A DNA stretch of 64,000 nt from Luteimonas terricola (GTDB taxonomy: Bacteria > Pseudomonadota > Gammaproteobacteria > Xanthomonadales > Xanthomonadaceae): the NCBI RefSeq assembly GCF_004352845.1, contig NZ_SJRX01000003.1, positions 1 to 64,000 on the forward strand. The letters are read 5' to 3'. Each line of letters opens with the position of its first letter. The first letter of the stretch is position 1. Positions 52,629-60,584 of the stretch are shown here, piece by piece. A program made the translations under genes and the position numbers. Under the pieces are notes generated by a model, which was not told the DNA's origin, searched no databases, and saw only the letters and a program-made list of their open reading frames with translations.

Positions 52629-53981
52629 TTACCGCCATCGGAAGTCCATGGACGGCTCCTGTTGCCTGGGAAAAACCAGCTCGGCAACGGTTCCTCCACC
52701 GTCGCCCGGTCCCAGCGCAATGTTTCCGCCGTACCGGGTCGCAATGGCATCCACGATGGCCAGGCCCAGTCCGCTGCCACTGCTGTCGCGCCCGCGACCG
52801 CGCCAGAATCGCTGCATGGCCTGTCCCCGGTCGTCGAGGCTGAACCCGGAGCCCTGGTCGATCACCCGGAACCGGACGTTGGCGCCATCGGACTCGGTAA
52901 CCACCTCCACCTGGCTTCCAGGAGGCGAGTAGCGCAGGGCGTTGTCGGTCAGGTTGCGCAGCGCCACGACGGCCAGCGCGGGCGGAACGGCCACCATCGC
53001 CGCGCCGCCGTCACCGCGACAGGCGACGCGCGCGGCGGCTTCGGGTGCGCTCGCCGCGATGACCCGACGGACCACCTCATCCGCGCTGATCAGTTCGCCT
53101 TCGTCGAACGGCAGGCGGCCCTCGACGCGAGCGAGCATCAGCAACTGGTCCAGTGTCGCGCGCATTCGGCGCACGCCCTCGTCCGCATCGGCAAGGGCCT
53201 GTCGTGCCTCGGACCCCGTGGTCAGTCTCGCCACCTGGAGGTGGGTGTCGATCGCGGTCAATGGCGTGCGCAGTTCGTGCGCCGCGTCGTTGGTGAAGCT
53301 GCGCTCCCGGTGCACCGCCTGGGCGATGCGCTGCAGCAGCCGGTTCAACGAATCGATCAGCGGCCTGAGCTCGGTGGGCAGGGAACGCGCCTCCAGGGGC
53401 TCGATGGTGTCTGGTTGGCGGTGTGCCAGAGTCCGACGCAGCTGATCCAAGGGTGCCAGGCCGCGGCTGGCACCGACCCAGAGGGCAAGCAGGCCCCCCG
53501 CGGCGGCGATCAGGAACGGCAGCCCAGCGGCGAACGCGATGCCGCGGCGCAGGGACGCGCGCTCATCCAGGCTGTCGGCGGTGGTGATGCTGTAGCCGTC
53601 GCTCTGCAGCGTGTACGTCCGCCAGCGCACGCCGTCCACCGTCTGCGTGCGATAGCCGCGCGCGGCAGCGGCCATCACCATGTCGGGGGCTCCGCGGGTC
53701 ATGGCGACCACCTCGCCGCGCAGCGAACGGATCTGGCAGGCCATGCCGCGGCTGCCGGGCACGGTGATGGCATCGCGCATGCTCATCGCCGGCGCGCCGC
53801 CTTCTCCGATCCGCGACTGCGCCAGCAGGCCAGAGACCATCCGCGCCGACATCGACAGGCGCTCATCCAGCGTCTGCTGCAGGTGCCGGTCCAGGTCGCG
53901 CAGCATCCACAGCGCCGCGCCGCTCCACAGCACCGCCAGTGCGATGCCGATGGTAAGCACCAAGCGCAGTCGCAGACTCAT
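52629..53981 (-). CDS. Sensor histidine kinase (QseC/PmrB-like)
   Basis: A 450-residue inner-membrane kinase: helices at about 8-27 and 165-185 frame a ~135-residue periplasmic sensor region. A HAMP-like stretch follows, then H box FTNDAAHELRTPLTAIDTHL, N box NLTDNALRYSPPG, G1 VIDQGSGFS and G2 SGSGLGLAIVDAIATRYGG. The ATG overlaps the regulator's stop by 4 bp (ATGA), so they form one operon. QseC/PmrB kinases sense envelope stress, cations or peptides. Given the divergent thiol-disulfide operon, the stimulus here may be an envelope redox or metal stress (inference). Convergent with the GlxA-type gene, 15 bp apart. Confidence 0.92.
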   Translation of the reverse strand: MSLRLRLVLTIGIALAVLWSGAALWMLRDLDRHLQQTLDERLSMSARMVSGLLAQSRIGEGGAPAMSMRDAITVPGSRGMACQIRSLRGEVVAMTRGAPDMVMAAAARGYRTQTVDGVRWRTYTLQSDGYSITTADSLDERASLRRGIAFAAGLPFLIAAAGGLLALWVGASRGLAPLDQLRRTLAHRQPDTIEPLEARSLPTELRPLIDSLNRLLQRIAQAVHRERSFTNDAAHELRTPLTAIDTHLQVARLTTGSEARQALADADEGVRRMRATLDQLLMLARVEGRLPFDEGELISADEVVRRVIAASAPEAAARVACRGDGGAAMVAVPPALAVVALRNLTDNALRYSPPGSQVEVVTESDGANVRFRVIDQGSGFSLDDRGQAMQRFWRGRGRDSSGSGLGLAIVDAIATRYGGNIALGPGDGGGTVAELVFPRQQEPSMDFRWR

Positions 53982-54643
53982 TGGCCCGCCTTGCCGAAGC
54001 GGTAGCCGAGGCCGCGCACGGTCTCCACCACGCCCGGGCCGAGCTTGCGGCGCAGGTTGTGGATGTGCACGTTGACCGCGTTGCTGCCGACGTCCTGCCC
54101 GAGGCCGTACAACCGGTCCTTGAGCTGCTCGCCGGACAGGCAGCGTCCGCCGGCCTGCATCAGGCTTGCCAGCAACTCCGTCTCGCGGCGGGACAGTTCC
54201 ACCGGTGCGCCGTCGAGCCAGGCCTGGCCGCTGGCGGGGTCCAGGCGCAGTGCGTCGGCCTCGATCAGGTTCACGCTGCGGCCGGCGGCGCGGCGGACCA
54301 GGGCGTGCAGCCGGGCGACCAGCTCGCCCAGGTCGAAGGGCTTCACCAGGTAGTCGTCTGCGCCGCCGTGCAGGCCGGCGATGCGGTCCTCGACGGCATC
54401 GCGCGCGGTCAGCAGCAGCACCGGCAGGGTGTCGCCCTGGCGGCGCATGCGTGCCAGCACCTGCATGCCGTCCTCGTCGGGCAGACCCAGGTCCAGCACC
54501 ATCGCGTCGAACTCGCCGTCGCGGCGCGCGAACTCCGCCTGCGCCGCGTTCGGCACGCTGTCGGCGGTCATGCCGTAGGCGCGCAGGCCGGACACGATGC
54601 CGCGCGCGATGAGTCCGTCGTCCTCGACGACCAGCACCCGCAT
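53978..54643 (-). CDS. OmpR-family response regulator (QseB/PmrA-like)
   Basis: A 221-residue regulator. The receiver domain has MRVLVVEDDGLIARGI, the phosphorylated aspartate in MVLDLGLPDEDG and the lysine in DYLVKPFDLGEL; the winged helix shows LSRRETELLASLMQ, VNVHIHNLRRKLG and RGLGYRFGKAG. QseB/PmrA regulators bind CTTAA-type direct repeats, and such a repeat lies 86-102 bp upstream of this gene (54729-54745), shared with the divergent dsbD operon. A start at MRVLVVEDD is chosen; the open frame extends 16 codons more without family similarity. Confidence 0.94.
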   Translation of the reverse strand: MRVLVVEDDGLIARGIVSGLRAYGMTADSVPNAAQAEFARRDGEFDAMVLDLGLPDEDGMQVLARMRRQGDTLPVLLLTARDAVEDRIAGLHGGADDYLVKPFDLGELVARLHALVRRAAGRSVNLIEADALRLDPASGQAWLDGAPVELSRRETELLASLMQAGGRCLSGEQLKDRLYGLGQDVGSNAVNVHIHNLRRKLGPGVVETVRGLGYRFGKAGQ

Positions 54644-54728
54644 CGATGGCGCTCCAGGCGAAAGGGGAGGGCGCCACCGTAGCGCAGACATCCCTGGCGG
54701 ACCACAGGCCCTGAACCGCGCCAGCGCA

Positions 54729-54745
54729 CTTAATCCCCACTTAAT
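54729..54745. promoter_or_regulatory. PmrA/QseB-type direct repeat box
   Basis: CTTAAT-cccca-CTTAAT: two identical hexamers with starts 11 bp apart, the spacing of PmrA/QseB/ColR sites. It lies between the regulator gene and dsbD and is the only AT-rich patch of the interval. It may drive dsbD and autoregulate the two-component genes. Confidence 0.65.
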
Positions 54746-54789
54746 TCCGGGCGCCCATGATGCCCCGCATGCAGATGCCGGGAAGTCGA

Positions 54790-56595
54790 ATGTCGTTGTT
54801 GTTGCGCATGCTGTGGGCGTTCGCGCTGCTCATGCCCGCGGGCGTCCAGGCGCAGGACTGGCTGTCCTCGCTGGCGGGGGGCGAAGAGCCGGAGTTTCTC
54901 GACCCCGCCGATGTCTTCACCGTGCAGGTCTCGGCTGGCGAGGAAGGCGGCACGCGCCTGCAGGGCGAGATCGCACCGGGCTACTACCTCTATCGCCATC
55001 GCCTGTCCGTCAATGCAAGCGCCGGGCCGCTGCCGCTCACCTTGCCCAAGGGCCTCGAAAAGACCGATGAGTTCTTCGGGCTCACCGAGGTCTATTACGA
55101 CGCCGTGGACATGCGCGTTGATGGCGGCGGCGCCACGACGGCCACGCTGCACTGGCAGGGCTGCGCCGACGCCGGCATCTGCTACCCGCCGCAGACCATG
55201 GACATCAACCTGCCGCATGTGGCGGGCGCGAATGTCGCCACCGCCGCAGTAGCCGGGGCCACGGCCGCTGCGCCCGCCGCCGCGGGCGAAGACCAGCAGC
55301 TCGCCAGCCGCCTGGCCAACGGCAACCTGGCGACCTCGATCGCGGTGTTCTTCGGCCTCGGGCTGCTGCTGGCGTTCACGCCCTGCACCCTGCCGATGAT
55401 CCCGATCATCTCCAGCATGATCGTCGGCGGCCAGCCGCCGCCACGGCGTGCGCTGGCGCTGTCCGCCGCCTACGTGCTGCCGATGGCGCTCACCTACGCC
55501 GCGCTCGGCGTCGCCGCGGGCCTGGCCGGCGCCAACCTGAACTCCACGCTGCAGAACCCCTGGTTGCTGGGCGGGTTCGCCGCCGTGTTCGTGGTGCTCG
55601 CGCTGTCGATGTTCGGTGCCTTCGAGCTGCAGCTGCCCGGCTGGCTCCGCAACCGGCTCGAGCGCGCCGGCCGCGAACGCCAGGGCGGTACGCTTGCAGG
55701 CGCCGCGGCGCTCGGCTTGCTGTCCGCGCTGCTGGTGGGGCCGTGCATGACCGCGCCCCTGGCCGGTGCGCTGCTGTACATCGGGCAATCGGGCAGCGCC
55801 GTGACCGGCGGCTTGGCGCTGTTCGCGCTGGGTCTGGGCATGGGCGTCCCGCTGCTGCTGATCGCGGTGTTCGGCGCGCGCATCCTGCCGCGGCCGGGCG
55901 CGTGGATGGACCGGGTCAAGGCGGTGTTCGGCTATGCCCTGCTGGCGCTTGCGATCTCGATGCTGGCGCGGGTGCTGGCGCCGGCAACGGAGATGGCGCT
56001 GTGGGGCGCCTGGCTGCTCGCGGTCGCGGTCGGCCTGGTGGCCATGGTGGCACCCACCGACAGCAGTCCGGTTCGCCGGTGGCTGCCACGCTATCTCGCC
56101 GCCGTGTCCTCGGTGTGGGCGCTGGCGCTGATGCTGGGCGGTGCGTCCGGCGCCAGCGATCCCTGGCGGCCACTGGCCGGCTTCGGCGCCGCCGGCGTGG
56201 CGCCAGCGGCCGCAGCGCCGGGAGTGGATTACGTACAGGCCAAGACCGTCGATGACGTCGCGCGCCGCATCGCCGAGGCCGGCGCGCGCGGCCAGTGGAC
56301 CCTGGTCGATTTCTATGCCGACTGGTGCGTGTCCTGCCACGTGATCGAGCGCGAGGTGTTCGGTGATCCCCGCGTGGCCGACGTGCTGGCGGGCATGCAG
56401 GTGCTGCGTCCCGACGTGACCGCCAACGATGCCGAGGACCAGGCCCTGCAGCGCGCCTGGCAGGTCGCGGGGCCGCCGACCCTGCTGCTGATCGGGCCGG
56501 ACGGCGAAGAGCGACGCGCCGAGCGCACGATCGGCGAAGTCGGTGCGGACGCGTTCCTGCTGCGTCTGCAGCGGGTCATGGGCGGGGCAGGCTGA
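54790..56595 (+). CDS. dsbD: Thiol:disulfide interchange protein DsbD
   Basis: It passes electrons from cytoplasmic thioredoxin to periplasmic partners. From the chosen start it has 601 residues: signal peptide (MSLLLRMLWAFALLMPAGVQ), alpha domain with the cysteine pair in GCADAGICYPPQ, a membrane domain of about eight helices with cysteines in AFTPCTLPMIP and LVGPCMTAPLAGALL, and a C-terminal thioredoxin-like domain with FYADWCVSCHVIE. The start at 54790 (GGGAAG before it) gives a good signal peptide and leaves room for the promoter; ATGs at 54757 and 54775 are alternatives. It heads a four-gene operon of thiol proteins. Confidence 0.94.
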   Translation: MSLLLRMLWAFALLMPAGVQAQDWLSSLAGGEEPEFLDPADVFTVQVSAGEEGGTRLQGEIAPGYYLYRHRLSVNASAGPLPLTLPKGLEKTDEFFGLTEVYYDAVDMRVDGGGATTATLHWQGCADAGICYPPQTMDINLPHVAGANVATAAVAGATAAAPAAAGEDQQLASRLANGNLATSIAVFFGLGLLLAFTPCTLPMIPIISSMIVGGQPPPRRALALSAAYVLPMALTYAALGVAAGLAGANLNSTLQNPWLLGGFAAVFVVLALSMFGAFELQLPGWLRNRLERAGRERQGGTLAGAAALGLLSALLVGPCMTAPLAGALLYIGQSGSAVTGGLALFALGLGMGVPLLLIAVFGARILPRPGAWMDRVKAVFGYALLALAISMLARVLAPATEMALWGAWLLAVAVGLVAMVAPTDSSPVRRWLPRYLAAVSSVWALALMLGGASGASDPWRPLAGFGAAGVAPAAAAPGVDYVQAKTVDDVARRIAEAGARGQWTLVDFYADWCVSCHVIEREVFGDPRVADVLAGMQVLRPDVTANDAEDQALQRAWQVAGPPTLLLIGPDGEERRAERTIGEVGADAFLLRLQRVMGGAG

Positions 56596-57443
56596 TGGTG
56601 AGCATCGGACCCTTCCCGATCCAGCTGGCAGTGCTGCTGCTGGCGCTGGCCATCGCCGTGGCTGTCGGCTGGAAAACCGGCCGCGCGCCGGACCCGCCAG
56701 TGAAGGTCACGCCAGTCCTCATCGACATGCTCTTCGTCGGCCTGGTCGCGGCGCGGATCGGCTTCGTGCTGCAGTGGCTGCCGGAGTACCTGGCCGATCC
56801 CTGGTCGATCATCCGCCTGGGTGACGGCGGCTTCTCGCTGTGGGCGGGCACCTTCGCCGGCCTGGCGTTCGGCGCCTGGCAGGCACGCAGGGCAAAGCCG
56901 CTGCGGCGCCCGCTGGCGATGGCCGCGGGCGCCGGGCTCGGCTCCTGGGCGCTGCTTGCCGGCGCGCTGGTGCTGATGCAGGCCTCGGCCCTGAAGCTGC
57001 CCACGACCGACCTGGCCATGCTCGACCGCGACACACCCGTCAGCCTGGCGGCGATGTCCGGCCAGCCGATGGTGGTCAACCTGTGGGCCACCTGGTGTCC
57101 GCCCTGCCGGCGCGAAATGCCCGTGCTCGCCGCCGCGCAGGAACGGCGCCCCGACGTGACCTTCGCCTTCGTCAACCAGGGCGAATCCGAAGGCGACATC
57201 CGCGCCTACCTGGACGGCGACAGCCTGCGGCTGCGCAATGTGCTGCTCGACCCGTTCTCCGCCACTTCGCAGGAGGCCGGCGCGCGCGGCCTGCCGGCGA
57301 CCCTGTTCTTCGACGCCGACGGCCGCCTGGTCGACACCCACATGGGCGAACTGTCGGAAGCCACCTTGACCCACGCGCTGCAGCGGTTCGGCCCCGCGCC
57401 AACCCCGCAGCCCGTTCCCGATCCTTCCAAGGAGACCGATTGA
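56595..57443 (+). CDS. Lgt-like membrane domain fused to TlpA-type thioredoxin
   Basis: A 282-residue two-part protein. The first ~135 residues hold about four helices and resemble prolipoprotein diacylglyceryl transferase (IGPFPIQLAVLLLALAI; LIDMLFVGLVAARIGFVL; GDGGFSLWAGTFAGLAFG), but the catalytic His-Gly-Gly of Lgt is replaced (LWAGTF), so transferase activity is unlikely. The second part is a periplasmic TlpA/ResA-like thioredoxin fold with the redox pair in NLWATWCPPCRREMPVLAA. It probably takes reducing power from DsbD, or acts as its membrane-bound partner. Its ATG is 1 bp overlapped with the dsbD stop, and its stop with the next start (TGATG). Confidence 0.85.
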   Translation: MVSIGPFPIQLAVLLLALAIAVAVGWKTGRAPDPPVKVTPVLIDMLFVGLVAARIGFVLQWLPEYLADPWSIIRLGDGGFSLWAGTFAGLAFGAWQARRAKPLRRPLAMAAGAGLGSWALLAGALVLMQASALKLPTTDLAMLDRDTPVSLAAMSGQPMVVNLWATWCPPCRREMPVLAAAQERRPDVTFAFVNQGESEGDIRAYLDGDSLRLRNVLLDPFSATSQEAGARGLPATLFFDADGRLVDTHMGELSEATLTHALQRFGPAPTPQPVPDPSKETD

Positions 57444-58261
57444 TGTTGCGTGCCCACCCCACATTGCTCGCCCTGTTGTCCGCACTGCTGCTGGGCGTGT
57501 CCGGCTGCAGCAAGGCTGAAGACTCCACGGACGCCAGCGCCGCCACCGGCAGCGCCGCCGCGGCCGCGGACCGGCCGGCCGTCATCCAGGCCGTCGAAGC
57601 GCAGGGGCTGGAAGTGCTCGGCGAGTTCGAGGCGCCCTCCGGCCTGCGTGGCTTCGCCGGCGTGGCCGGCCAGCAGCCGGTGGCCGTGTACCTCACTCCG
57701 GACGGCCGCCATGCGCTTGTCGGCGTGATGCTCGATGCCAAGGGCGAGGATGTCGGCGCGGCGGCGCTGCAGCGCCTGGTCAGCGGGCCGATGTCCAAGC
57801 GCACCTGGGCGCAGCTCGAATCCGCCGACTGGATCGTCGACGGCCGCCCCGACGCGCCACGCGTGGTCTACACCTTCAGCGATCCGAACTGCCCGTTCTG
57901 CAACCGCTTCTGGGAAGCCGCGCGCCCCTGGGTCGATGCCGGCAAGGTCCAGATTCGCCACCTCATGGTCGGTGTGATCAAGGCCGACAGCGCCAACAAG
58001 GTGGCCGCGATCTACGGCGCGGCGTCGTCGGAAGAGGCGCTGCAGCGCAACGAGCGCAACTTTGCGCAGGGCGGCATCGAGCCGCTCGCCACGGTGCCGG
58101 CCGCCGTGGCGCGCCGGCTGGAGACCAACCAGCGACTGATGCTGCAGCTCGGCTTCCAGGGCACGCCGGGTATCCTGTTCCGCGATGCCGACGGTGCAGT
58201 GCAGCGCCGTTCGGGAATGCCCCCCGCCTCGGATCTGACCACGGTGCTTGGCCCGCGATGA
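57443..58261 (+). CDS. DsbG/DsbC-like thiol:disulfide interchange lipoprotein
   Basis: A 272-residue protein with a lipobox (LLGVSGCSK, Cys at about 22), then an N-terminal dimerisation-like domain and a thioredoxin fold with the redox motif CPFC in TFSDPNCPFCNRFWEAA (about residue 152). LGFQGTPGILFRDADG holds the cis-proline. Similar to DsbG (motif CPYC there), which protects single cysteines from over-oxidation; DsbD would keep it reduced. Being lipid-anchored is unusual for DsbG. GGAG lies before the ATG, which overlaps the previous stop. It overlaps the phosphatase gene by 4 bp. Confidence 0.88.
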   Translation: MLRAHPTLLALLSALLLGVSGCSKAEDSTDASAATGSAAAAADRPAVIQAVEAQGLEVLGEFEAPSGLRGFAGVAGQQPVAVYLTPDGRHALVGVMLDAKGEDVGAAALQRLVSGPMSKRTWAQLESADWIVDGRPDAPRVVYTFSDPNCPFCNRFWEAARPWVDAGKVQIRHLMVGVIKADSANKVAAIYGAASSEEALQRNERNFAQGGIEPLATVPAAVARRLETNQRLMLQLGFQGTPGILFRDADGAVQRRSGMPPASDLTTVLGPR

Positions 58262-58788
58262 GACATCGGCTCGTTGTTCTTTCCGTGCTGCTTGCCGCCG
58301 TCGCCGCATGCGCGTCGCCGCCGGAGTCGAGCAATGTGCAGGTGATCGAAGGAGCGAAGACGCCGGCACCGGGCGTCGTGGTGACCGGCAGGCTCGACGT
58401 CGACGACGTCGCAGGTCTGCGGGACTCGGGCATCCGGCACGTGATCGACCTGACGCTCGACGGGGAAACGCCCGGCTTCGACGAAGCCGCAGCCGTGCGG
58501 GCGCAGGGCATGGGCTACTCGAACCTGCCGGTGCGCGGCGCCGGGGACCTCACGCTGGACAAGGTGCAGGCGTTCGACAGCCTGCTGCGGCAATCGCCGC
58601 GCCCCGTGCTGGTCCACTGCGCCAGCGGGAACCGGGTCGGCGCGATGGCGGCGCTGCGCGCGGCCTGGCTGGAAGACAGGCCGCTGGAGGACGCGATCGC
58701 CATCGGCCGCGCCTGGGGGCTGACGGGCCTTGAGGATGCGGTTCGCATGCGCATCGAGACCGGCCCGCCCGGGAACGCTGGCCCGTGA
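58258..58788 (+). CDS. Cysteine-based phosphatase-like lipoprotein (BLH/DUF442 type)
   Basis: A 176-residue protein with a lipoprotein signal (LAAVAACAS). The dual-specificity-phosphatase-like fold is shown by GLRDSGIRHVIDLTLDGETP and the active-site loop VHCASGNRVGAMAALRAAW, where Cys and Arg of HCx5R are present. Relatives are called beta-lactamase-hydrolase-like or DUF442 phosphatases; their substrates are poorly defined. Overlap with the DsbG-like gene (ATGA) makes it the last gene of the dsbD operon. A periplasmic cysteine enzyme would need protection from oxidation, which may explain the grouping (inference). Confidence 0.83.
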   Translation: MRHRLVVLSVLLAAVAACASPPESSNVQVIEGAKTPAPGVVVTGRLDVDDVAGLRDSGIRHVIDLTLDGETPGFDEAAAVRAQGMGYSNLPVRGAGDLTLDKVQAFDSLLRQSPRPVLVHCASGNRVGAMAALRAAWLEDRPLEDAIAIGRAWGLTGLEDAVRMRIETGPPGNAGP

Positions 58789-58800
58789 CACGCAATGCCC

Positions 58801-58967
58801 CCGACCTGCCGATCGAGCAGACCGCCACCGAGGCCGGCTTCGGCACGGCGCTGTCGCTGCGCCAGCACTTCGCTGCGCAATTGGGGACACCGCCTTCCGC
58901 CTATCGACGGAACTTCTGCGGCGACGGCAGCCAGCGCCTGGAGTCCCGGGCTGCCGGGCGCACGTAA
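58801..58967 (+). pseudogene. Duplicated 3' fragment of a GlxA-type AraC regulator gene
   Basis: These 167 bp match 52447-52613 without gaps, with about 13 differences by hand count (roughly 92% identical). They encode only the last HTH helix region (PDLPIEQTATEAGFGTALSL and following) to the stop codon. A GTG at 58785 opens the same frame, but a 60-residue piece lacking the ligand domain and the first HTH cannot be a normal regulator. Similarity stops at the stop codon on one side and sharply at 58801 on the other. Most likely a relic of a duplicated, deleted gene. Confidence 0.85.
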
Positions 58968-59006
58968 GTTCTGCCGCGTGTCCACCCCACGAGGAATGGA
59001 CGAGGA

Positions 59007-59510
59007 ATGGACATGGACAAGCGCCGCGTTGCCCGCGGGCTGTGGGGCGGATTGAGCCTTCTGTTCGGCCTGCTCGCCGTCGGTGGGTGCGAGGCGGCCC
59101 AGCCTTCGCCCCAGGGCTTGCCTGTCGCTGTCGCCGCGGCGGCAGCCGTCACACCGGAGGAATCAAGCATGTGGATGACCGTCGGCGAGCGTCGCTTCGC
59201 CATCACCCTGGCCGACAACGAGGCAAGCCGCGCGTTCGCCGCAATGTTGCCGTTGGCGCTGGACATGATCGATCTCCATGGCAACGAGAAATACGCCGAC
59301 CTGCCAGAGACGCTGCCGACGCAGGCAAGCCGGCCGGGAACGATCCGGAGCGGCGACCTCATGCTGTTCGGATCGAGGACCCTGGTCGTCTTCTACCGGA
59401 CCTTCGATACCTCCTATTCGTACACGCGTCTCGGCCGCGTGGACGATCCCGAAGGTCTGGCCCAGGCGCTGGGTCGACGCGGGACGCGGATCGAATTTTC
59501 GAACAACTGA
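59007..59510 (+). CDS. Cyclophilin-like-fold lipoprotein
   Basis: A 167-residue protein. The N-terminus has a signal with lipobox-like LLAVGGCEA (Cys about residue 28). After an Ala-rich linker the domain TVGERRFAITLADNEASRAF, LALDMIDLHGNEKYADLPET, SGDLMLFGSRTLVVFYRTFD and SYTRLGRVDDPEGLAQALGR belongs to the cyclophilin-like family often found in secreted proteins beside flavoproteins and oxidoreductases. It is not known to be a prolyl isomerase. ATG at 59007 or 59013 could be the start. Convergent with the LysR gene, 22 bp apart. Confidence 0.82.
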   Translation: MDMDKRRVARGLWGGLSLLFGLLAVGGCEAAQPSPQGLPVAVAAAAAVTPEESSMWMTVGERRFAITLADNEASRAFAAMLPLALDMIDLHGNEKYADLPETLPTQASRPGTIRSGDLMLFGSRTLVVFYRTFDTSYSYTRLGRVDDPEGLAQALGRRGTRIEFSNN

Positions 59511-59532
59511 GGATCTTCGACTTGTCTCCGGC

Positions 59533-60420
59533 TCAACCCAGGCGCAGCGCCTCCAGCACCAGCGAGAACGCCGGCGACGGATGCCTGCGGCTCGGGTAGT
59601 AAAGGTGGAAGCCGGGGAAGGGCGGGCACCAGTCTTCCAGCACCCGCACCAGGCGGCCTTGCTCCAGGTGCGGGGAAAAGTCCCCCTCGAGGAGATAGGC
59701 GATGCCCATGCCGTCGAGGGCTGCCCGGGTGATTTCCGGCGGCGTATTGAAGGTGACCTGACCTTCCACTCGCACCTCCAGTTCGCGCCCGCGGCGTTCG
59801 AACTCCCAGGCGTACAGGCCGCCGGCCACCTGCCGCTGGTTGATGCAGCGGTGCTGCATCAGATCGGCAGGCGTCCTGGGCGGCGGGTGCTCGGCAAAGT
59901 AGGCGGGCGAGGCCACCGCGGCCATGCGCAGCTTCGGCCCGATCGGCACCGCGATCATGCCCCTGTGGACGGCCTCGCCCAGGCGCACGCCGGCATCGAA
60001 GCGTTCGGCGACGATGTCCTTCAGGCCGTAGCTCACGTCGAGCTCGACCTTGACGTCCGGGTATTCCCGCAGCAACGGCACCAGCTTGGGCCAGATCGTG
60101 GTGCGCAGGACGTGGTCGGCGCAGGTGATGCGCACGGTGCCGGCCGGCTTGTCGCGCAGCGCGGTCAGCGCGTCCAGTTCCGCTTCGATCTCCTCGAAGC
60201 GGTGGCCGATCCCGTCAAGGAGGCGCTGGCCCGCGGCCGTGGGCGAGACGCTGCGCGTGGTCCGGGTGAGTAGCCGGATGTCCATGCGTGCCTCGAGCGC
60301 GCGGATTGCGTGACTGACCGCCGACTGGGTGACGCCCAGGACCGCGGCGGCGCGCGTGAAGCTGCCTTCCCGGGCCACGGTGACGAAGGCCTGCAGATCG
60401 TTGAGGTTGGATCGGGCCAT
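59533..60420 (-). CDS. LysR-family transcription regulator
   Basis: A 295-residue regulator. The N-terminal winged HTH is typical (LNDLQAFVTVAREGSFTRAA, LGVTQSAVSHAIRALEARM), followed by the substrate-binding-like domain (VRITCADHVLRTTIWPKLVP; PPFPGFHLYYPSRRHPSPAF near the end). This is the CrgA/DmlR-like group. It is divergent from the alpha/beta hydrolase operon, with which it shares a 164-bp interval that includes an inverted repeat; it probably controls that operon and itself. The start MARSNLNDLQ is preferred to one ten codons upstream. Confidence 0.92.
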   Translation of the reverse strand: MARSNLNDLQAFVTVAREGSFTRAAAVLGVTQSAVSHAIRALEARMDIRLLTRTTRSVSPTAAGQRLLDGIGHRFEEIEAELDALTALRDKPAGTVRITCADHVLRTTIWPKLVPLLREYPDVKVELDVSYGLKDIVAERFDAGVRLGEAVHRGMIAVPIGPKLRMAAVASPAYFAEHPPPRTPADLMQHRCINQRQVAGGLYAWEFERRGRELEVRVEGQVTFNTPPEITRAALDGMGIAYLLEGDFSPHLEQGRLVRVLEDWCPPFPGFHLYYPSRRHPSPAFSLVLEALRLG

Positions 60421-60456
60421 GGCCGCGGCTCGCTCTCGATTGATGAGCAAGGATCA

Positions 60457-60483
60457 TAAGTCAAATGAGGTCCAAGTGACTAA
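60457..60483. promoter_or_regulatory. Candidate LysR operator
   Basis: TAAGTCA-N13-TGACTAA: an inverted repeat with one mismatch in the otherwise GC-rich region between the LysR gene and the hydrolase operon. It lies 37 bp from the regulator start and 102 bp from the hydrolase start. Position fits, sequence support is modest. Confidence 0.4.
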
Positions 60484-60584
60484 TCATTGCAGTCTGGATG
60501 GCACAGACTTCCCGCCAGACAGGGACTTGGGCCAGTCGCGGGACTCGCTCTGCTCTGGCCGTCATCGCCCCGAGGAGAACACCC

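Noticed and set aside
58785..58967. 60-codon frame as a functional AraC-type mini-regulator
   Set aside because: It contains only the end of the second HTH and repeats part of another gene in the window; a remnant is the simpler reading.
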